From contig NZ_KE384013.1 in NCBI RefSeq assembly GCF_000423405.1, forward strand, positions 245,705 to 309,704: a stretch of DNA of 64,000 nucleotides, written 5' to 3'. Below, one piece after another: positions 25,861 through 34,739 of the stretch. The notes beneath the pieces were generated by a model. That model made no database searches. It saw nothing but the letters and a program-made list of their open reading frames with translations, and had not been told where the DNA came from. Position numbers and translations under genes: made by a program. Origin of the DNA: Mesonia mobilis DSM 19841 (GTDB taxonomy: Bacteria > Bacteroidota > Bacteroidia > Flavobacteriales > Flavobacteriaceae). The first letter of the stretch is position 1. Every line of letters starts with the position of its first letter.

Positions 25861-26219
25861 TACTTTTTATTTTCGATAATTTCTAAAATTTCCCGTAACT
25901 CTTCCGCGCTAATTTTCTCTTCCTTCGCAAAAAACGAAACCATTTTTTTATACGAATTATCAAAAAATTTCTGAGAAGCATTTTTCATAAAATACGAGCT
26001 GTAAGCCTCTATACTAATGGTAGGGTAATAGCGATGAGTATTCCCAAAAGCCTCGTGCGCTACAAAATTTTTATCTTCTAGTTTGCGTACTAGGGTCGAC
26101 ACCGTATTGTAATGCAATTTGCTATTAGGCATTTCAGCTAAGATCTCTTTCACAAAAGCCTTTTTAAGCTTCCATAGGGCCTGCATCACTTCTTCTTCTT
26201 TGTTGGTAAGTTTTTCCAT
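25860..26219 (-). CDS. BlaI/MecI/CopY-family repressor
   Basis: A 119-residue winged-helix repressor. The start MEKLTNKEEEVMQALWKLKKAFVKEIL and the segment LHYNTVSTLVRKLEDKNFVAHEAFGNTHRYYP match the DNA-binding part (residues 1-75) of BlaI/MecI. The C-terminal helical part is for dimerisation, and cleavage there would be expected when the partner peptidase is active. It is translationally coupled to the M56 gene (ATGGAATTT start overlapping the stop by one base). Such pairs in Bacteroidota are frequent and usually not linked to beta-lactam resistance. No resistance gene is nearby. Confidence 0.92.
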   Translation of the reverse strand: MEKLTNKEEEVMQALWKLKKAFVKEILAEMPNSKLHYNTVSTLVRKLEDKNFVAHEAFGNTHRYYPTISIEAYSSYFMKNASQKFFDNSYKKMVSFFAKEEKISAEELREILEIIENKK

Positions 26220-26233
26220 TTTGTAAAATATAT

Positions 26234-26337
26234 TTGGGCGTTTCCCTTCGGGTCAGGCTATTCGCTATATCTTTTTTGTTGTCATGCTGAGCTTGTCGAA
26301 GCACAACAAAAAAGGATGCCGCTTCTATCCTTAACGC
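26234..26337 (+). repeat. Flavobacterial intergenic repeat, copy 4
   Basis: Left end TTGGGCGTTTCCC, then CGGGTCAGGCTATTCGCTATATC. The centre is the perfect hairpin CTTTTTTGTTG/CAACAAAAAAG around a loop carrying GTCATGCTGAGCTTGTCGAA. The right end is GGATGCCGCTTCTATCCTTAACGC. It lies between the divergent repressor and antiporter genes, 14 bp upstream of the repressor start, so it forms that gene's 5' region or sits upstream of its promoter. Confidence 0.8.
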
Positions 26338-26475
26338 TTTTCAAACTTATAACTAAAAAATAAGTTATGCAACTATTTTTGTAGTTAACCAACTAAAGGT
26401 GTAGTTTTTGTTTGTTTTTCAATATTTTACTAATCCATAATAAAACGATTATCTTCGCAAGAAAAATAGCTTACT

Positions 26476-27420
26476 ATGTCTATAGTTTTAATAGTTGCCG
26501 GTTTTATTTTGTTAGTGGTAGGAGGAGAGTATTTAGTGCGATCTTCCGTAGCCTTATCTTTTAAATTCAACATCTCTAAAATGGTGATCGGGCTAACCGT
26601 GGTTTCTTTTGCAACTTCGTTACCAGAGTTGCTCGTGAGTTTGCAAGCTGCTTTAGATGGATTTTCAGATATAAGTTTAGGTAATGTGATTGGCTCTAAT
26701 ATTGCGAACATAGGTCTGGTGTTAGGGATCACTTCCATCATTAGTTCGATCGATGTCGATAAAGATTTTTATAAATTCAATTGGCCGGTAATGGTCTTGT
26801 TTTCTTTAGCGCTTTATGTCTTTTTGCAAAGCGGTTATCAGATATCTCGACTTGAAGGCGGAATTTTCTTAGCGGCTATTGTACTTTATTTATTCATTTT
26901 AATACGAAGAGCCAGAAAACACGATGAGGTCGCTACGGAGGAAGTCGATGATAGTTTGCAGGGTGTTTCTGGATTTAAAATTGTGATTTGGCTATTAATT
27001 GGTGGAGCGGCACTTTATTTTGGATCTGAATGGCTGGTAGAAGGTTCGGTAGATCTAGCGAAAAAATTAGGCGTAAGCGAGCGCGTAATTTCAGTAACCA
27101 TGATCGCTATTGGTACGAGCGTTCCCGAGTTAGCAGCTTCCGTGATTGCGGCGCTTAAAAAAGAAAAAGCACTTTCGTTAGGTAATTTAATTGGTTCTAA
27201 TATTTTTAATATTGCTTCAGTTTTAGGAGTAACTGCGCTTATTAATCCCATTAACTTAGAATCTAAAGCAGTCTTAACTAACGATATATTTTGGATGTTG
27301 GGGTTTGCCATAATTTTATTACCTTTAGTGTTCCTTCCGAAGCGTTACATCTTCAGCAGATATAAAGGTTTAATTATCTTTATAGGGTATGCTGTGTTTG
27401 TAGGGCTTACTTTTTCTTAG
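26476..27420 (+). CDS. Calcium/sodium antiporter (CaCA family, YrbG-like)
   Basis: A 314-residue membrane protein with about ten hydrophobic segments and two inverted halves. Each half has the alpha-repeat core: FATSLPELLVS...GSNIANIGLVLG in the first (about residues 51-80) and GTSVPELAASV...GSNIFNIASVLG in the second. The acidic residues in these PE motifs bind the cations. A charged cytoplasmic linker (HDEVATEEVDD) separates the halves. It would exchange Ca2+ for Na+ or H+ at the inner membrane. The start at MSIVLIVAGFILLVVGGEYLV is typical for the family. Confidence 0.93.
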   Translation: MSIVLIVAGFILLVVGGEYLVRSSVALSFKFNISKMVIGLTVVSFATSLPELLVSLQAALDGFSDISLGNVIGSNIANIGLVLGITSIISSIDVDKDFYKFNWPVMVLFSLALYVFLQSGYQISRLEGGIFLAAIVLYLFILIRRARKHDEVATEEVDDSLQGVSGFKIVIWLLIGGAALYFGSEWLVEGSVDLAKKLGVSERVISVTMIAIGTSVPELAASVIAALKKEKALSLGNLIGSNIFNIASVLGVTALINPINLESKAVLTNDIFWMLGFAIILLPLVFLPKRYIFSRYKGLIIFIGYAVFVGLTFS

Positions 27421-27508
27421 CAGCTCTTCAAATTTAGGGGTAAGATAATTTTAAGAATACTTTTTTAAGAACTTAATGAAAAAAATTAGGGGGTATTTAT
27501 AAAAATAC

Positions 27509-27516
27509 TATTTTTG
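27509..27516 (+). promoter_or_regulatory. Bacteroidota -7 box of the glutamine synthetase gene
   Basis: TATTTTTG fits the TAnnTTTG -7 consensus exactly, 30 bp before the start codon. No clear TTG -33 box is visible upstream. Confidence 0.5.
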
Positions 27517-27545
27517 TGCCTAGCAACACAAAAAGTTAATTATAA

Positions 27546-29732
27546 ATGTCAACGCTAAGATTTCAAGCTTTAAAGAAAACATTAAACAGAAAGCCGATAG
27601 AGGTAGAAGAACCTGCCAGGCGATCTGAAATTTTTGGTAAAAACGTATTCAATGAACCGGCTATGCGCCAATACCTTACCAAAGATTCTTACAATAGTGT
27701 GATGGATGCTATCGAAAAAGGTTCTAAAATCGATAGAAATTTAGCCGATCATATTTCAACCGGATTAAAAGAGTGGGCGATCTCTAAAGGAGCAACGCAT
27801 TACACACACTGGTTTCAACCTTTAACAGGTTCTACTGCAGAGAAACACGATGCCTTTTTTGAGCCAACCGGTAACGGTTCTGCGATCGAAAAATTTGGCG
27901 GTAGTGCTTTAGTACAGCAAGAACCAGATGCATCTAGTTTCCCTAACGGCGGAATTAGAAATACTTTTGAAGCAAGAGGTTATACTGCTTGGGATCCTAC
28001 TTCTCCTGCATTTATTTTAGGAACTACACTTTGTATTCCTACCGTATTTGTATCATATACAGGAGAAGCGTTAGATTATAAAGTGCCATTATTACGTTCG
28101 TTGCAAGCTTTAGATAGTGCAGCGACAGAAGTAGCGAAATATTTTGATAAAAAAGTAACTAAAGTAAATGCTACTTTAGGATGGGAGCAAGAATATTTCT
28201 TGGTAGATTCGGCATTAGCAGCTTCTCGCCCAGACTTAGTTTTAGCGGAAAGAACTTTATTAGGTCACGCACCGGCTAAAGGTCAGCAGTTAGACGACCA
28301 TTATTTTGGTTCTATCCCAACACGTGTAATTAACTATATGCGTGATTTGGAAACCGAATGTATGTTATTAGGTATTCCTGTAAAAACGCGTCATAACGAG
28401 GTGGCACCTAACCAATTTGAGTTAGCGCCAATTTTTGAAGAAGTAAACTTAGCGGTAGATCACAACTTATTATTAATGGATGTGATGGATAAGGTTGCTG
28501 AGCGCCACCATTTCAAAGTGCTTTTCCACGAGAAACCATTTGCAGGAGTAAACGGTAGTGGTAAGCATAACAACTGGTCGTTAGCAACAAACACAGGAGT
28601 TAATTTGTTAAGTCCTGGTAGCACGCCAATGAAGAACCTTCAGTTTTTAACTTTCTTTATTAATACGATCAAAGCGGTTTACGATAACGAAGAGTTAATC
28701 CGTTCTTCTATTGCAACAGCATCTAACGATCACCGTTTAGGAGCGAACGAAGCGCCACCGGCAATTATTTCGGTTTTCATCGGTTCTCAGTTAACTAAAG
28801 TTCTTGATGAATTAGAAAAAGTAACCGATGGTAAACTTTCTCCGCAAGAAAAAACAGATCTTAAATTAAACGTAGTAGGTAAAATTCCAGAAATTTTACT
28901 AGATAACACCGATCGTAACAGAACTTCACCTTTCGCCTTTACCGGGAATAAATTTGAGTTTAGAGCCGTAGGTTCAACTGCAAACTGCTCTAACCCAATG
29001 ACCGTTTTAAACGCGGCGGTAGCGAAGCAACTTCAAGATTTTAAAGTTGAAGTAGATAAGCTTGTGAAAGATAAGAAGATGAAGAAAGACGATGCGATCT
29101 TCAATGTGCTTAGAGAATACATCAAAAAATCTAAGAAAATTAGATTTGAAGGTGATGGTTACGGGGAAGCTTGGGAAAAAGAAGCTGAAAAGCGTGGCTT
29201 AAGCAATAACAAGAAAACTCCGGAAGCTTTAAAAGTTAAAATCGCAGACAAAACCATTAAGTTGTTTGAAGATTTAGGAGTAATGAACCGTGTAGAGATG
29301 GAAGCACGTCACGAAATTGAAGTAGAAGAATATGCAATGCATATCCAGATCGAAGGTCGTGTGTTAGGTGACATCGCGAGAAATCACGTGATTCCAACTG
29401 CAATTAGATACCAAAACATTCTAATTAAAAACGTACAAGGGCTTAAAGAAATTTACGGAAGTGAATTTAAAACGCACGCAGCAGAGCAATTAACGATCAT
29501 TGAAGATATTTCGGGTCATATTGCTAAGATCAATAAAGGGATCACCGAAATGATCGATGCACGTCGTGAAGCAAACAAGTTAGAAGATGCTGAAGAAAAA
29601 GCATTTGCTTATTGCGATAAAGTAAGACCTTATTTTGACGATATTAGATATCACTGCGATAAATTAGAGATCTTGGTTGACGATGAATTATGGCCAATCA
29701 CTAAATACAGAGAATTGTTATTCACGTATTAA
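27546..29732 (+). CDS. glnN: Glutamine synthetase, type III
   Basis: A 728-residue GSIII, the large glutamine synthetase typical of Bacteroidota, which assimilates ammonium into glutamine using ATP. Landmarks are the N-terminal GSIII-specific part (FGKNVFNEPAMRQYL, then KEWAISKGATHYTHWFQP with GSTAEKHDAF), the metal-binding GWEQEYFLVD, the substrate stretch KTRHNEVAPNQFELAPIFEE, and VNGSGKHNNWSLATNTG with the catalytic histidine region. The C-terminal ~150 residues are helical. It stands alone, with its own -7 box and a strong terminator. No nitrogen regulator gene is adjacent. Confidence 0.97.
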   Translation: MSTLRFQALKKTLNRKPIEVEEPARRSEIFGKNVFNEPAMRQYLTKDSYNSVMDAIEKGSKIDRNLADHISTGLKEWAISKGATHYTHWFQPLTGSTAEKHDAFFEPTGNGSAIEKFGGSALVQQEPDASSFPNGGIRNTFEARGYTAWDPTSPAFILGTTLCIPTVFVSYTGEALDYKVPLLRSLQALDSAATEVAKYFDKKVTKVNATLGWEQEYFLVDSALAASRPDLVLAERTLLGHAPAKGQQLDDHYFGSIPTRVINYMRDLETECMLLGIPVKTRHNEVAPNQFELAPIFEEVNLAVDHNLLLMDVMDKVAERHHFKVLFHEKPFAGVNGSGKHNNWSLATNTGVNLLSPGSTPMKNLQFLTFFINTIKAVYDNEELIRSSIATASNDHRLGANEAPPAIISVFIGSQLTKVLDELEKVTDGKLSPQEKTDLKLNVVGKIPEILLDNTDRNRTSPFAFTGNKFEFRAVGSTANCSNPMTVLNAAVAKQLQDFKVEVDKLVKDKKMKKDDAIFNVLREYIKKSKKIRFEGDGYGEAWEKEAEKRGLSNNKKTPEALKVKIADKTIKLFEDLGVMNRVEMEARHEIEVEEYAMHIQIEGRVLGDIARNHVIPTAIRYQNILIKNVQGLKEIYGSEFKTHAAEQLTIIEDISGHIAKINKGITEMIDARREANKLEDAEEKAFAYCDKVRPYFDDIRYHCDKLEILVDDELWPITKYRELLFTY

Positions 29733-29754
29733 TCTGAATAACTTTTAAGAATAC

Positions 29755-29783
29755 AACCCCGTTTTTGTAAACGGGGTTTTTTT
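29755..29783 (+). terminator. Terminator after glutamine synthetase
   Basis: Hairpin AACCCCGTTT/AAACGGGGTT with a 4-nt loop followed by T up to 29783. Confidence 0.92.
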
Positions 29784-29790
29784 AATTCCT

Positions 29791-29798
29791 TATTTTTG
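29791..29798 (+). promoter_or_regulatory. Bacteroidota -7 box of purM
   Basis: TATTTTTG, an exact TAnnTTTG match, 21 bp before the purM start and just after the preceding terminator. Confidence 0.5.
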
Positions 29799-29818
29799 CA
29801 ATTCCAATATCAAATAAA

Positions 29819-31000
29819 ATGAGTCAAGAAGTAAGTAAACGTTACGCGCAAAGAGGCGTTTCCGCAGGAAAAGAAGATGTACATAACGCCATTAAGAACG
29901 TAGATAAAGGTTTGTTTCCTAAAGCCTTTTGTAAAATTGTTCCCGATCATTTAACCCAAGATGAAGACTATTGTCTTATTATGCACGCCGATGGCGCCGG
30001 TACAAAATCTTCACTAGCATATATGTATTGGAAAGAAACCGGAGATATTTCTGTGTGGAAAGGGATAGCACAGGATGCACTTATTATGAATATCGACGAT
30101 CTTTTGTGCGTGGGAGCAACCGATAATATTTTACTTTCTTCTACCATTGGTAGAAATAAAAACTTAGTTCCGGGTGAGGTGATTTCAGCTATCATTAATG
30201 GAACGGAAGAACTAATTGCAGAATTAAAAAGCTTGGGTGTAGAAATTCATTCTACCGGTGGTGAAACGGCAGATGTAGGAGATTTGGTAAGAACCATTAT
30301 TGTCGATTCTACCGTAACTGCAAGAATGAAGCGTAGCAAGGTAATTGATAATGCCAATATTAAAGCCGGCGATGTAATTGTTGGTTTGTCTTCTTCTGGT
30401 CAAGCTTCTTACGAAAAAGAATATAATGGCGGGATGGGAAGTAACGGACTTACTTCTGCACGTCACGACGTGTTCAATAAAGAATTAGCAGAAAAATATC
30501 CTGAGAGTTTCGATAACTCGATTCCTTCAGAATTAATTTATTCAGGAACAAAAAAACTAACTTCAACGGTTGAAGATTCGGTATTGGATGCCGGAAAATT
30601 AGTGCTTTCTCCAACGAGAACTTACGCACCGATTATCAAGAAAATTCTTTCAAAATATACTTCAGAAGAAATTCACGGGATGGTACATTGTAGCGGTGGA
30701 GCGCAAACCAAAATACTTCACTTTATCGGTGACGATCTACACGTGATCAAAGACAATATGTTTGCGGTGCCGCCATTGTTTAAATTAATTCAGCAAGAAA
30801 GTAAAACCGATTGGAAAGAGATGTATCAGGTATTTAATATGGGACACAGAATGGAAATTTACGTGCCTCAGGAATATGCTGAAGAAATTATAGAAATATC
30901 TAAATCTTTTGATGTTGATGCTCAGATTGTAGGAAGGGTTGAAGCTTCAGCAGAAAAAAAGTTAACAATAAATAGCGAATTTGGAAGTTTTACTTACTAG
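29819..31000 (+). CDS. purM: Phosphoribosylformylglycinamidine cyclo-ligase (AIR synthetase)
   Basis: A 393-residue PurM-like protein. It closes FGAM to AIR with ATP in purine synthesis. Characteristic segments are YAQRGVSAGKEDVHNAI near the start, HADGAGTKSSLAYMYW (in place of the usual DGVGTK), MNIDDLLCVGA, and IHSTGGETADVGDLVRTI, followed by GLSSSGQASYEKEYNGGMGSNGLTSARHDV. It is somewhat longer than the ~345-residue E. coli protein. It has its own -7 box and precedes a DUF3078 gene by 19 bp. Confidence 0.92.
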   Translation: MSQEVSKRYAQRGVSAGKEDVHNAIKNVDKGLFPKAFCKIVPDHLTQDEDYCLIMHADGAGTKSSLAYMYWKETGDISVWKGIAQDALIMNIDDLLCVGATDNILLSSTIGRNKNLVPGEVISAIINGTEELIAELKSLGVEIHSTGGETADVGDLVRTIIVDSTVTARMKRSKVIDNANIKAGDVIVGLSSSGQASYEKEYNGGMGSNGLTSARHDVFNKELAEKYPESFDNSIPSELIYSGTKKLTSTVEDSVLDAGKLVLSPTRTYAPIIKKILSKYTSEEIHGMVHCSGGAQTKILHFIGDDLHVIKDNMFAVPPLFKLIQQESKTDWKEMYQVFNMGHRMEIYVPQEYAEEIIEISKSFDVDAQIVGRVEASAEKKLTINSEFGSFTY

Positions 31001-31019
31001 ACTTTTAAAGTGAGTGATA

Positions 31020-32048
31020 ATGTTGAAGAAGTTTATTTTAGTACTTATCGTTTTTGTCGCAAGTTTTGCCACTGCTCAAACTAGAGATAGCGTCCAGCCG
31101 GTGAATGAATTAACGGCTTATGCAGTGAAACCTTTTTACCCGGTAACGGCTACCGATAAATTAAAACGCTTAAGTAAATATCACCCAACCATTAAATTCT
31201 GGAAAGAACTTAATCGAGTAGGCTTAGATTTAAGTGAAGTTGCTTTTGTAAACTGGAATGCCGGTGGTGCTAACTCTGTTTCAGGATTGTTGAGCGTAGA
31301 TATAAAGAGAATTTACGAGCGCAAAAACATTAGGTGGAATAACGAGTTTATTGGTCGCTACGGGATCAACGACCAAAAAGGACAGGAAGTAAGAAAAACC
31401 GACGATCAATTAGAGATCAACTCTACCTTTGGTTATCGAAAAGATACGCTTTCTAATTGGTATAGCTCTGCTAAAATGAATTTTAGCACGCAGTTCTCTA
31501 ACGGATATAATTATCCCGATAGGTCTAATAAAATTTCAACCATTATGGCGCCGGCTTATTTATTTATTGGTGCAGGATCAGAATATAACAACGAAGATCT
31601 TCATTTAAACGTTTATGCTTCGCCTTTAACGATGCGTTCTACTTTTGTGCTCGATCAAGAGTTGGCAAATTCCGGAGCATTTGGGGTTGAGCCCGCGGTT
31701 TACGATGAAGATGGGAATTTGATTAGAGAAGGTGATAATGTTCGTACAGAACTGGGGATTCTGTTGACCAACGAGTATCGAACCCAACTTTTTGAAAATA
31801 TTGGGTTGAGCAATAAACTCAGCTTGTATACCGATTACATCAATAATTTTGGAAATATAGATGTAAACTGGGAGCTTAATTTCAATTTTAAAGTCAACCA
31901 ATACGTATTGGCAAAATTGGGTTCTCACCTAAAATATGATGACGATATTAAGGTGCAAGAAGAAAATGCCGAAGGCGAGTTGGTAGATGCCGGGCCTAGA
32001 ATACAATGGAAACAGCAATTAGGTATTGGTGTTATTGTTGAATTGTAG
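31020..32048 (+). CDS. DUF3078 outer-membrane beta-barrel protein
   Basis: A 342-residue exported protein with a signal peptide (MLKKFILVLIVFVASFATAQ). The body has the DUF3078 hallmarks WNAGGANSVSGLLSVDI and, later, alternating beta strands such as NWYSSAKMNFSTQFSNGYN and ending GIGVIVEL, as expected for a barrel that ends in the outer membrane. I chose the ATG at 31020; a GTG six bases upstream is less likely. Function of the family is unknown. The 3' end overlaps the convergent ABC ATPase gene by 17 bases. Confidence 0.85.
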   Translation: MLKKFILVLIVFVASFATAQTRDSVQPVNELTAYAVKPFYPVTATDKLKRLSKYHPTIKFWKELNRVGLDLSEVAFVNWNAGGANSVSGLLSVDIKRIYERKNIRWNNEFIGRYGINDQKGQEVRKTDDQLEINSTFGYRKDTLSNWYSSAKMNFSTQFSNGYNYPDRSNKISTIMAPAYLFIGAGSEYNNEDLHLNVYASPLTMRSTFVLDQELANSGAFGVEPAVYDEDGNLIREGDNVRTELGILLTNEYRTQLFENIGLSNKLSLYTDYINNFGNIDVNWELNFNFKVNQYVLAKLGSHLKYDDDIKVQEENAEGELVDAGPRIQWKQQLGIGVIVEL

Positions 32049-32706
32049 CCTTTTGCGCTGAAGTTAAGTAGCCGAAATTCACCAAATCGTTTTCATCTTT
32101 AATTAAATGCGATCGTTTGTGATGGATGGTGTAGAGAACATCGGCTACTTCGAGTACATCTTCATAAAAGTGATCGGTAAGCACGATGATTTTCTCTTCT
32201 TTTTGTTGCTGAATGATTTGTTTGATCTTTTCTATTTGAAGCGGAGCGATATTTGAAAACGGTTCATCTAGCAATAATACTTTTGCCTTCGATTGCAAGA
32301 CCAAATAAGTTTCTATAATTCGACGTTCGCCTCCAGAGAGTTCATTGATTTTTGCATTTTTATGGACTAAAAAACTATCAAAGTCTTTTAAAAACGCTTC
32401 CCAAGAACAGCTGTAAAGCTGAAAAGCTTTTTTTACCGATACCTCTTTAGGAATGTAATGATGCTGAGGTAAATAATTAACCAATCCCGTTTGAAAGAAT
32501 TTTTTAGTAATGGGGTTTTTATTCAGTCGAACCAAGCTGTATTTTGGTTTTAGACTCCCGAAAATTATTTTGAGTAAACTGCTTTTTCCGCAGCCGTTTC
32601 TCCCTAAAACACAAGTTACTTTTTGTGTTTCAGCTTTAAGGTAAATTCCTTGTAAAATACTGGTTTGGTCAAAATTCAATTCAACATTGTCAACTTCTAA
32701 GATCAT
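32032..32706 (-). CDS. ABC transporter ATP-binding protein
   Basis: A 224-residue ABC ATPase. Walker A is GRNGCGKSS (about residues 35-43), the Q-loop lies around NYLPQHH, the signature is LSGGERR (about 124-130), Walker B is VLLLDEP, and the H-loop histidine is in VLTDHFYED. The C-terminal extension (about 30 residues) has no membrane part. Its only adjacent candidate partner is the 96-residue membrane protein encoded just upstream, whose gene overlaps by 4 bases. Substrate and direction are unknown. Confidence 0.9.
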   Translation of the reverse strand: MILEVDNVELNFDQTSILQGIYLKAETQKVTCVLGRNGCGKSSLLKIIFGSLKPKYSLVRLNKNPITKKFFQTGLVNYLPQHHYIPKEVSVKKAFQLYSCSWEAFLKDFDSFLVHKNAKINELSGGERRIIETYLVLQSKAKVLLLDEPFSNIAPLQIEKIKQIIQQQKEEKIIVLTDHFYEDVLEVADVLYTIHHKRSHLIKDENDLVNFGYLTSAQKATIQQ

Positions 32707-32993
32707 AAAATAACTTCGGTAAGTTTATAAATAAAGACCAAGCCAAGAAGTTCAAGAACAAAACTCCCAAGCAATAACTGAATGCTGGAAACTCCTAAAT
32801 TTTGATAAAACACCAAGGGTGAAAAGTTCTTCTTCAATTTACCCTGCATCGTAATGATGATAACCAATAGAAATTTAAATAGAATAGCTGCGGCAAGTGG
32901 AAGATTAAAAAATGCCAATGCAACATTAATCAGTAAACCGGCAAGGAAAAATTTTCGATAGAAAATCCAGAAGAGTTCAAGTTTTATGCGCAT
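32703..32993 (-). CDS. Small membrane protein, partner of the ABC ATPase
   Basis: A 96-residue protein with about three hydrophobic segments (near residues 15-30, 33-50 and 72-92) separated by a basic loop QGKLKKNFSPLVFYQNLG. It is coupled to the ABC ATPase by a 4-base overlap, so the two should form one complex. At under 100 residues it is far smaller than normal ABC permeases and would have to oligomerise or dock on another protein. I do not recognise the family. Confidence 0.7.
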   Translation of the reverse strand: MRIKLELFWIFYRKFFLAGLLINVALAFFNLPLAAAILFKFLLVIIITMQGKLKKNFSPLVFYQNLGVSSIQLLLGSFVLELLGLVFIYKLTEVIL

Positions 32994-33056
32994 TCTTCTA
33001 AACTACAAAAATTTTATAACTTGTCGTTCAATCTTAAATAATCATTAAAAATATCG

Positions 33057-33064
33057 TAAATTTG
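33057..33064 (+). promoter_or_regulatory. Bacteroidota -7 box of prfA
   Basis: TAAATTTG, an exact TAnnTTTG match, 21 bp before the chosen prfA ATG. Transcription would start near 33071, which excludes the longer reading frame from 33062. Confidence 0.5.
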
Positions 33065-33085
33065 TCGCACTTACGAGGAAGAATT

Positions 33086-34162
33086 ATGATAGATAAATTA
33101 AATATAGTTAAGCAGCGCTACGATGAGGTGAATGATTTAATTATTCAGCCCGATATTATTTCAGATCAAAAAAGATACGTAGAGCTTACTAAAGAATACA
33201 AAGATCTTAAAGACCTGATGGTCGAAAGAGATAAATATATAGAGCTTACCAATAATATTGCAGAAGCTGAAGAAATTATTGCCGATGGCAGCGATGCTGA
33301 AATGGTCGATATGGCAAAAATGCAGTTAGAGGAAGCCAAAGAAGAATTACCGGCTTTAGAAGAAAAAATTAGAATGATGTTGGTGCCTAAAGATCCGGAA
33401 GATGCAAAGAATGCTGTGGTCGAAGTACGTGCAGGAACCGGTGGAGATGAAGCTAGTATTTTTGCAGGAGATATTTATAAGATGCTTACCAAGTATTGTG
33501 AAAGCAAAGGTTGGAGCGTAAGTACCGTAGATTTTTCTGAAGGAACCAACGGTGGTTTTAAAGAAATTCAATTTGAAGTTTCTGGAGAAGATGTCTACGG
33601 AACTTTAAAATATGAAGCCGGAGTACATCGTGTTCAACGTGTACCGCAAACAGAAACTCAAGGTCGAGTGCATACCAGTGCGGCGACTGTAATGGTTTTT
33701 CCGGAAGCCGAAGAGTTTGATGTACAGATCGATCCTAAAGACGTACGTATTGATTATTTCTGTTCTTCAGGACCTGGAGGTCAGTCGGTAAACACTACTT
33801 ATTCTGCGGTTCGATTAACGCACGAACCTACCGGAATTGTAGCGCAGTGTCAAGATCAGAAATCACAGCATAAAAATAAAGAAAAAGCCTTTAAAGTATT
33901 ACGTTCGCGTTTATACGATATGGAGTTGGCTAAAAAGCAGGAAGAAGATGCTGCTAAACGAGGTTCGATGGTAACCAGTGGAGACCGTAGTGCGAAGATT
34001 AGAACGTATAACTATCCGCAAGGTCGTGTAACCGATCACCGTATTAACTTAACGCTTTACGATCTACAAAATATTATTAATGGTGATATTCAGAAGATCA
34101 TTGATGAGTTAAAGTTAGTCGCTAATACCGAAAAACTTAAAGAAGCTTCAGATTCGTTATAA
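33086..34162 (+). CDS. prfA: Peptide chain release factor 1
   Basis: A 358-residue RF1, which recognises UAA and UAG and releases the finished protein. The start is the ATG giving [15 protein letters not shown]; a TTG-started frame from 33062 overlaps the promoter. The catalytic GGQ lies in [25 protein letters not shown] (about residues 231-233). The codon-reading tripeptide sits in [14 protein letters not shown], that is PQT rather than the E. coli PAT, still a P-x-T. Length fits RF1 rather than RF2, and no frameshift site is present. Confidence 0.96.
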   Translation: MIDKLNIVKQRYDEVNDLIIQPDIISDQKRYVELTKEYKDLKDLMVERDKYIELTNNIAEAEEIIADGSDAEMVDMAKMQLEEAKEELPALEEKIRMMLVPKDPEDAKNAVVEVRAGTGGDEASIFAGDIYKMLTKYCESKGWSVSTVDFSEGTNGGFKEIQFEVSGEDVYGTLKYEAGVHRVQRVPQTETQGRVHTSAATVMVFPEAEEFDVQIDPKDVRIDYFCSSGPGGQSVNTTYSAVRLTHEPTGIVAQCQDQKSQHKNKEKAFKVLRSRLYDMELAKKQEEDAAKRGSMVTSGDRSAKIRTYNYPQGRVTDHRINLTLYDLQNIINGDIQKIIDELKLVANTEKLKEASDSL

Positions 34163-34203
34163 ATCAATTTTTGTATCTTTAGTTGAAAGGTAATTTATGT
34201 AAG

Positions 34204-34431
34204 ATGAATATCGAAAACACAAAATTAGAGTTGATACAGCGACTTCAGAAAACGAAGGATAAAGATATATTGCTTAAAATTAGAAAAGTTTTTGAAGAAG
34301 AGTCTGCTGATTGGTATGATGAATTATCTGAAGAAGAAAAAAAAGAAATTGAATTAGGTATTAGACAAGCTAACGAAGGAAAATTAGTTTCTCATGAAAG
34401 TGTAATGGCGAAACTAAAAAAATGGCATTAA
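34204..34431 (+). CDS. Antitoxin of a RelE/ParE-type module
   Basis: A 75-residue acidic, helical protein, starting MNIENTKLELIQRLQKTKDKD. The motif ADWYDELSEEEKKEIELGIRQANEGK matches the addiction-module antitoxins (Unstab_antitox-like) that pair with RelE/ParE toxins in Bacteroidota, including the final SHESVMAKLKKW. A TTG-started extension from 34183 is less likely. It overlaps the toxin gene by 10 bases, the standard layout that keeps antitoxin made first. It lies between prfA and pyrF. Confidence 0.85.
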   Translation: MNIENTKLELIQRLQKTKDKDILLKIRKVFEEESADWYDELSEEEKKEIELGIRQANEGKLVSHESVMAKLKKWH

Positions 34432-34709
34432 CGGTAGTTTGGACAACTCAAGCTGAAAATGGACTTTTAGCAGTTATTGATTATCTAGAAAGGCAATGGA
34501 GTGTAAATGAAATTCTTCAATTAGAAAAAAACCTTATAGAAGTAATTTCTTTAATTTCTATCAACCCAGAATTATTTCCTCTTCATGAGAATTTGATGTT
34601 GCGCAAAGCTTTAATTGATAAAAATAATTATATCGTCTATAGAGTGAATTCAGAAAAACACAATGTAGAGATTATTAATTTTCGAGGAACAAAACAAAAA
34701 CCACTATAG
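34422..34709 (+). CDS. RelE/ParE-family toxin
   Basis: A 95-residue toxin of the RelE/ParE fold. It starts MALTVVWTTQAENGLLAVIDYLERQW, and the C-terminal half has the typical FPLHENLMLRKALIDKNNYIVYRVN followed by VEIINFRGTKQKP. Family members either cleave mRNA on the ribosome or poison gyrase; this sequence alone does not decide which. Coding overlap with the antitoxin shows co-expression. A hairpin terminator spans the stop codon. Confidence 0.87.
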   Translation: MALTVVWTTQAENGLLAVIDYLERQWSVNEILQLEKNLIEVISLISINPELFPLHENLMLRKALIDKNNYIVYRVNSEKHNVEIINFRGTKQKPL

Positions 34710-34722
34710 TTTAGTGGTTTTT
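34696..34722 (+). terminator. Terminator overlapping the toxin stop codon
   Basis: Hairpin AAAAACCACTA/TAGTGGTTTTT with a 5-nt loop and a T run. The 5' arm is part of the last toxin codons, and the TAG stop lies at the loop. Confidence 0.82.
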
Positions 34723-34739
34723 ATTTTAACTAAAATACT

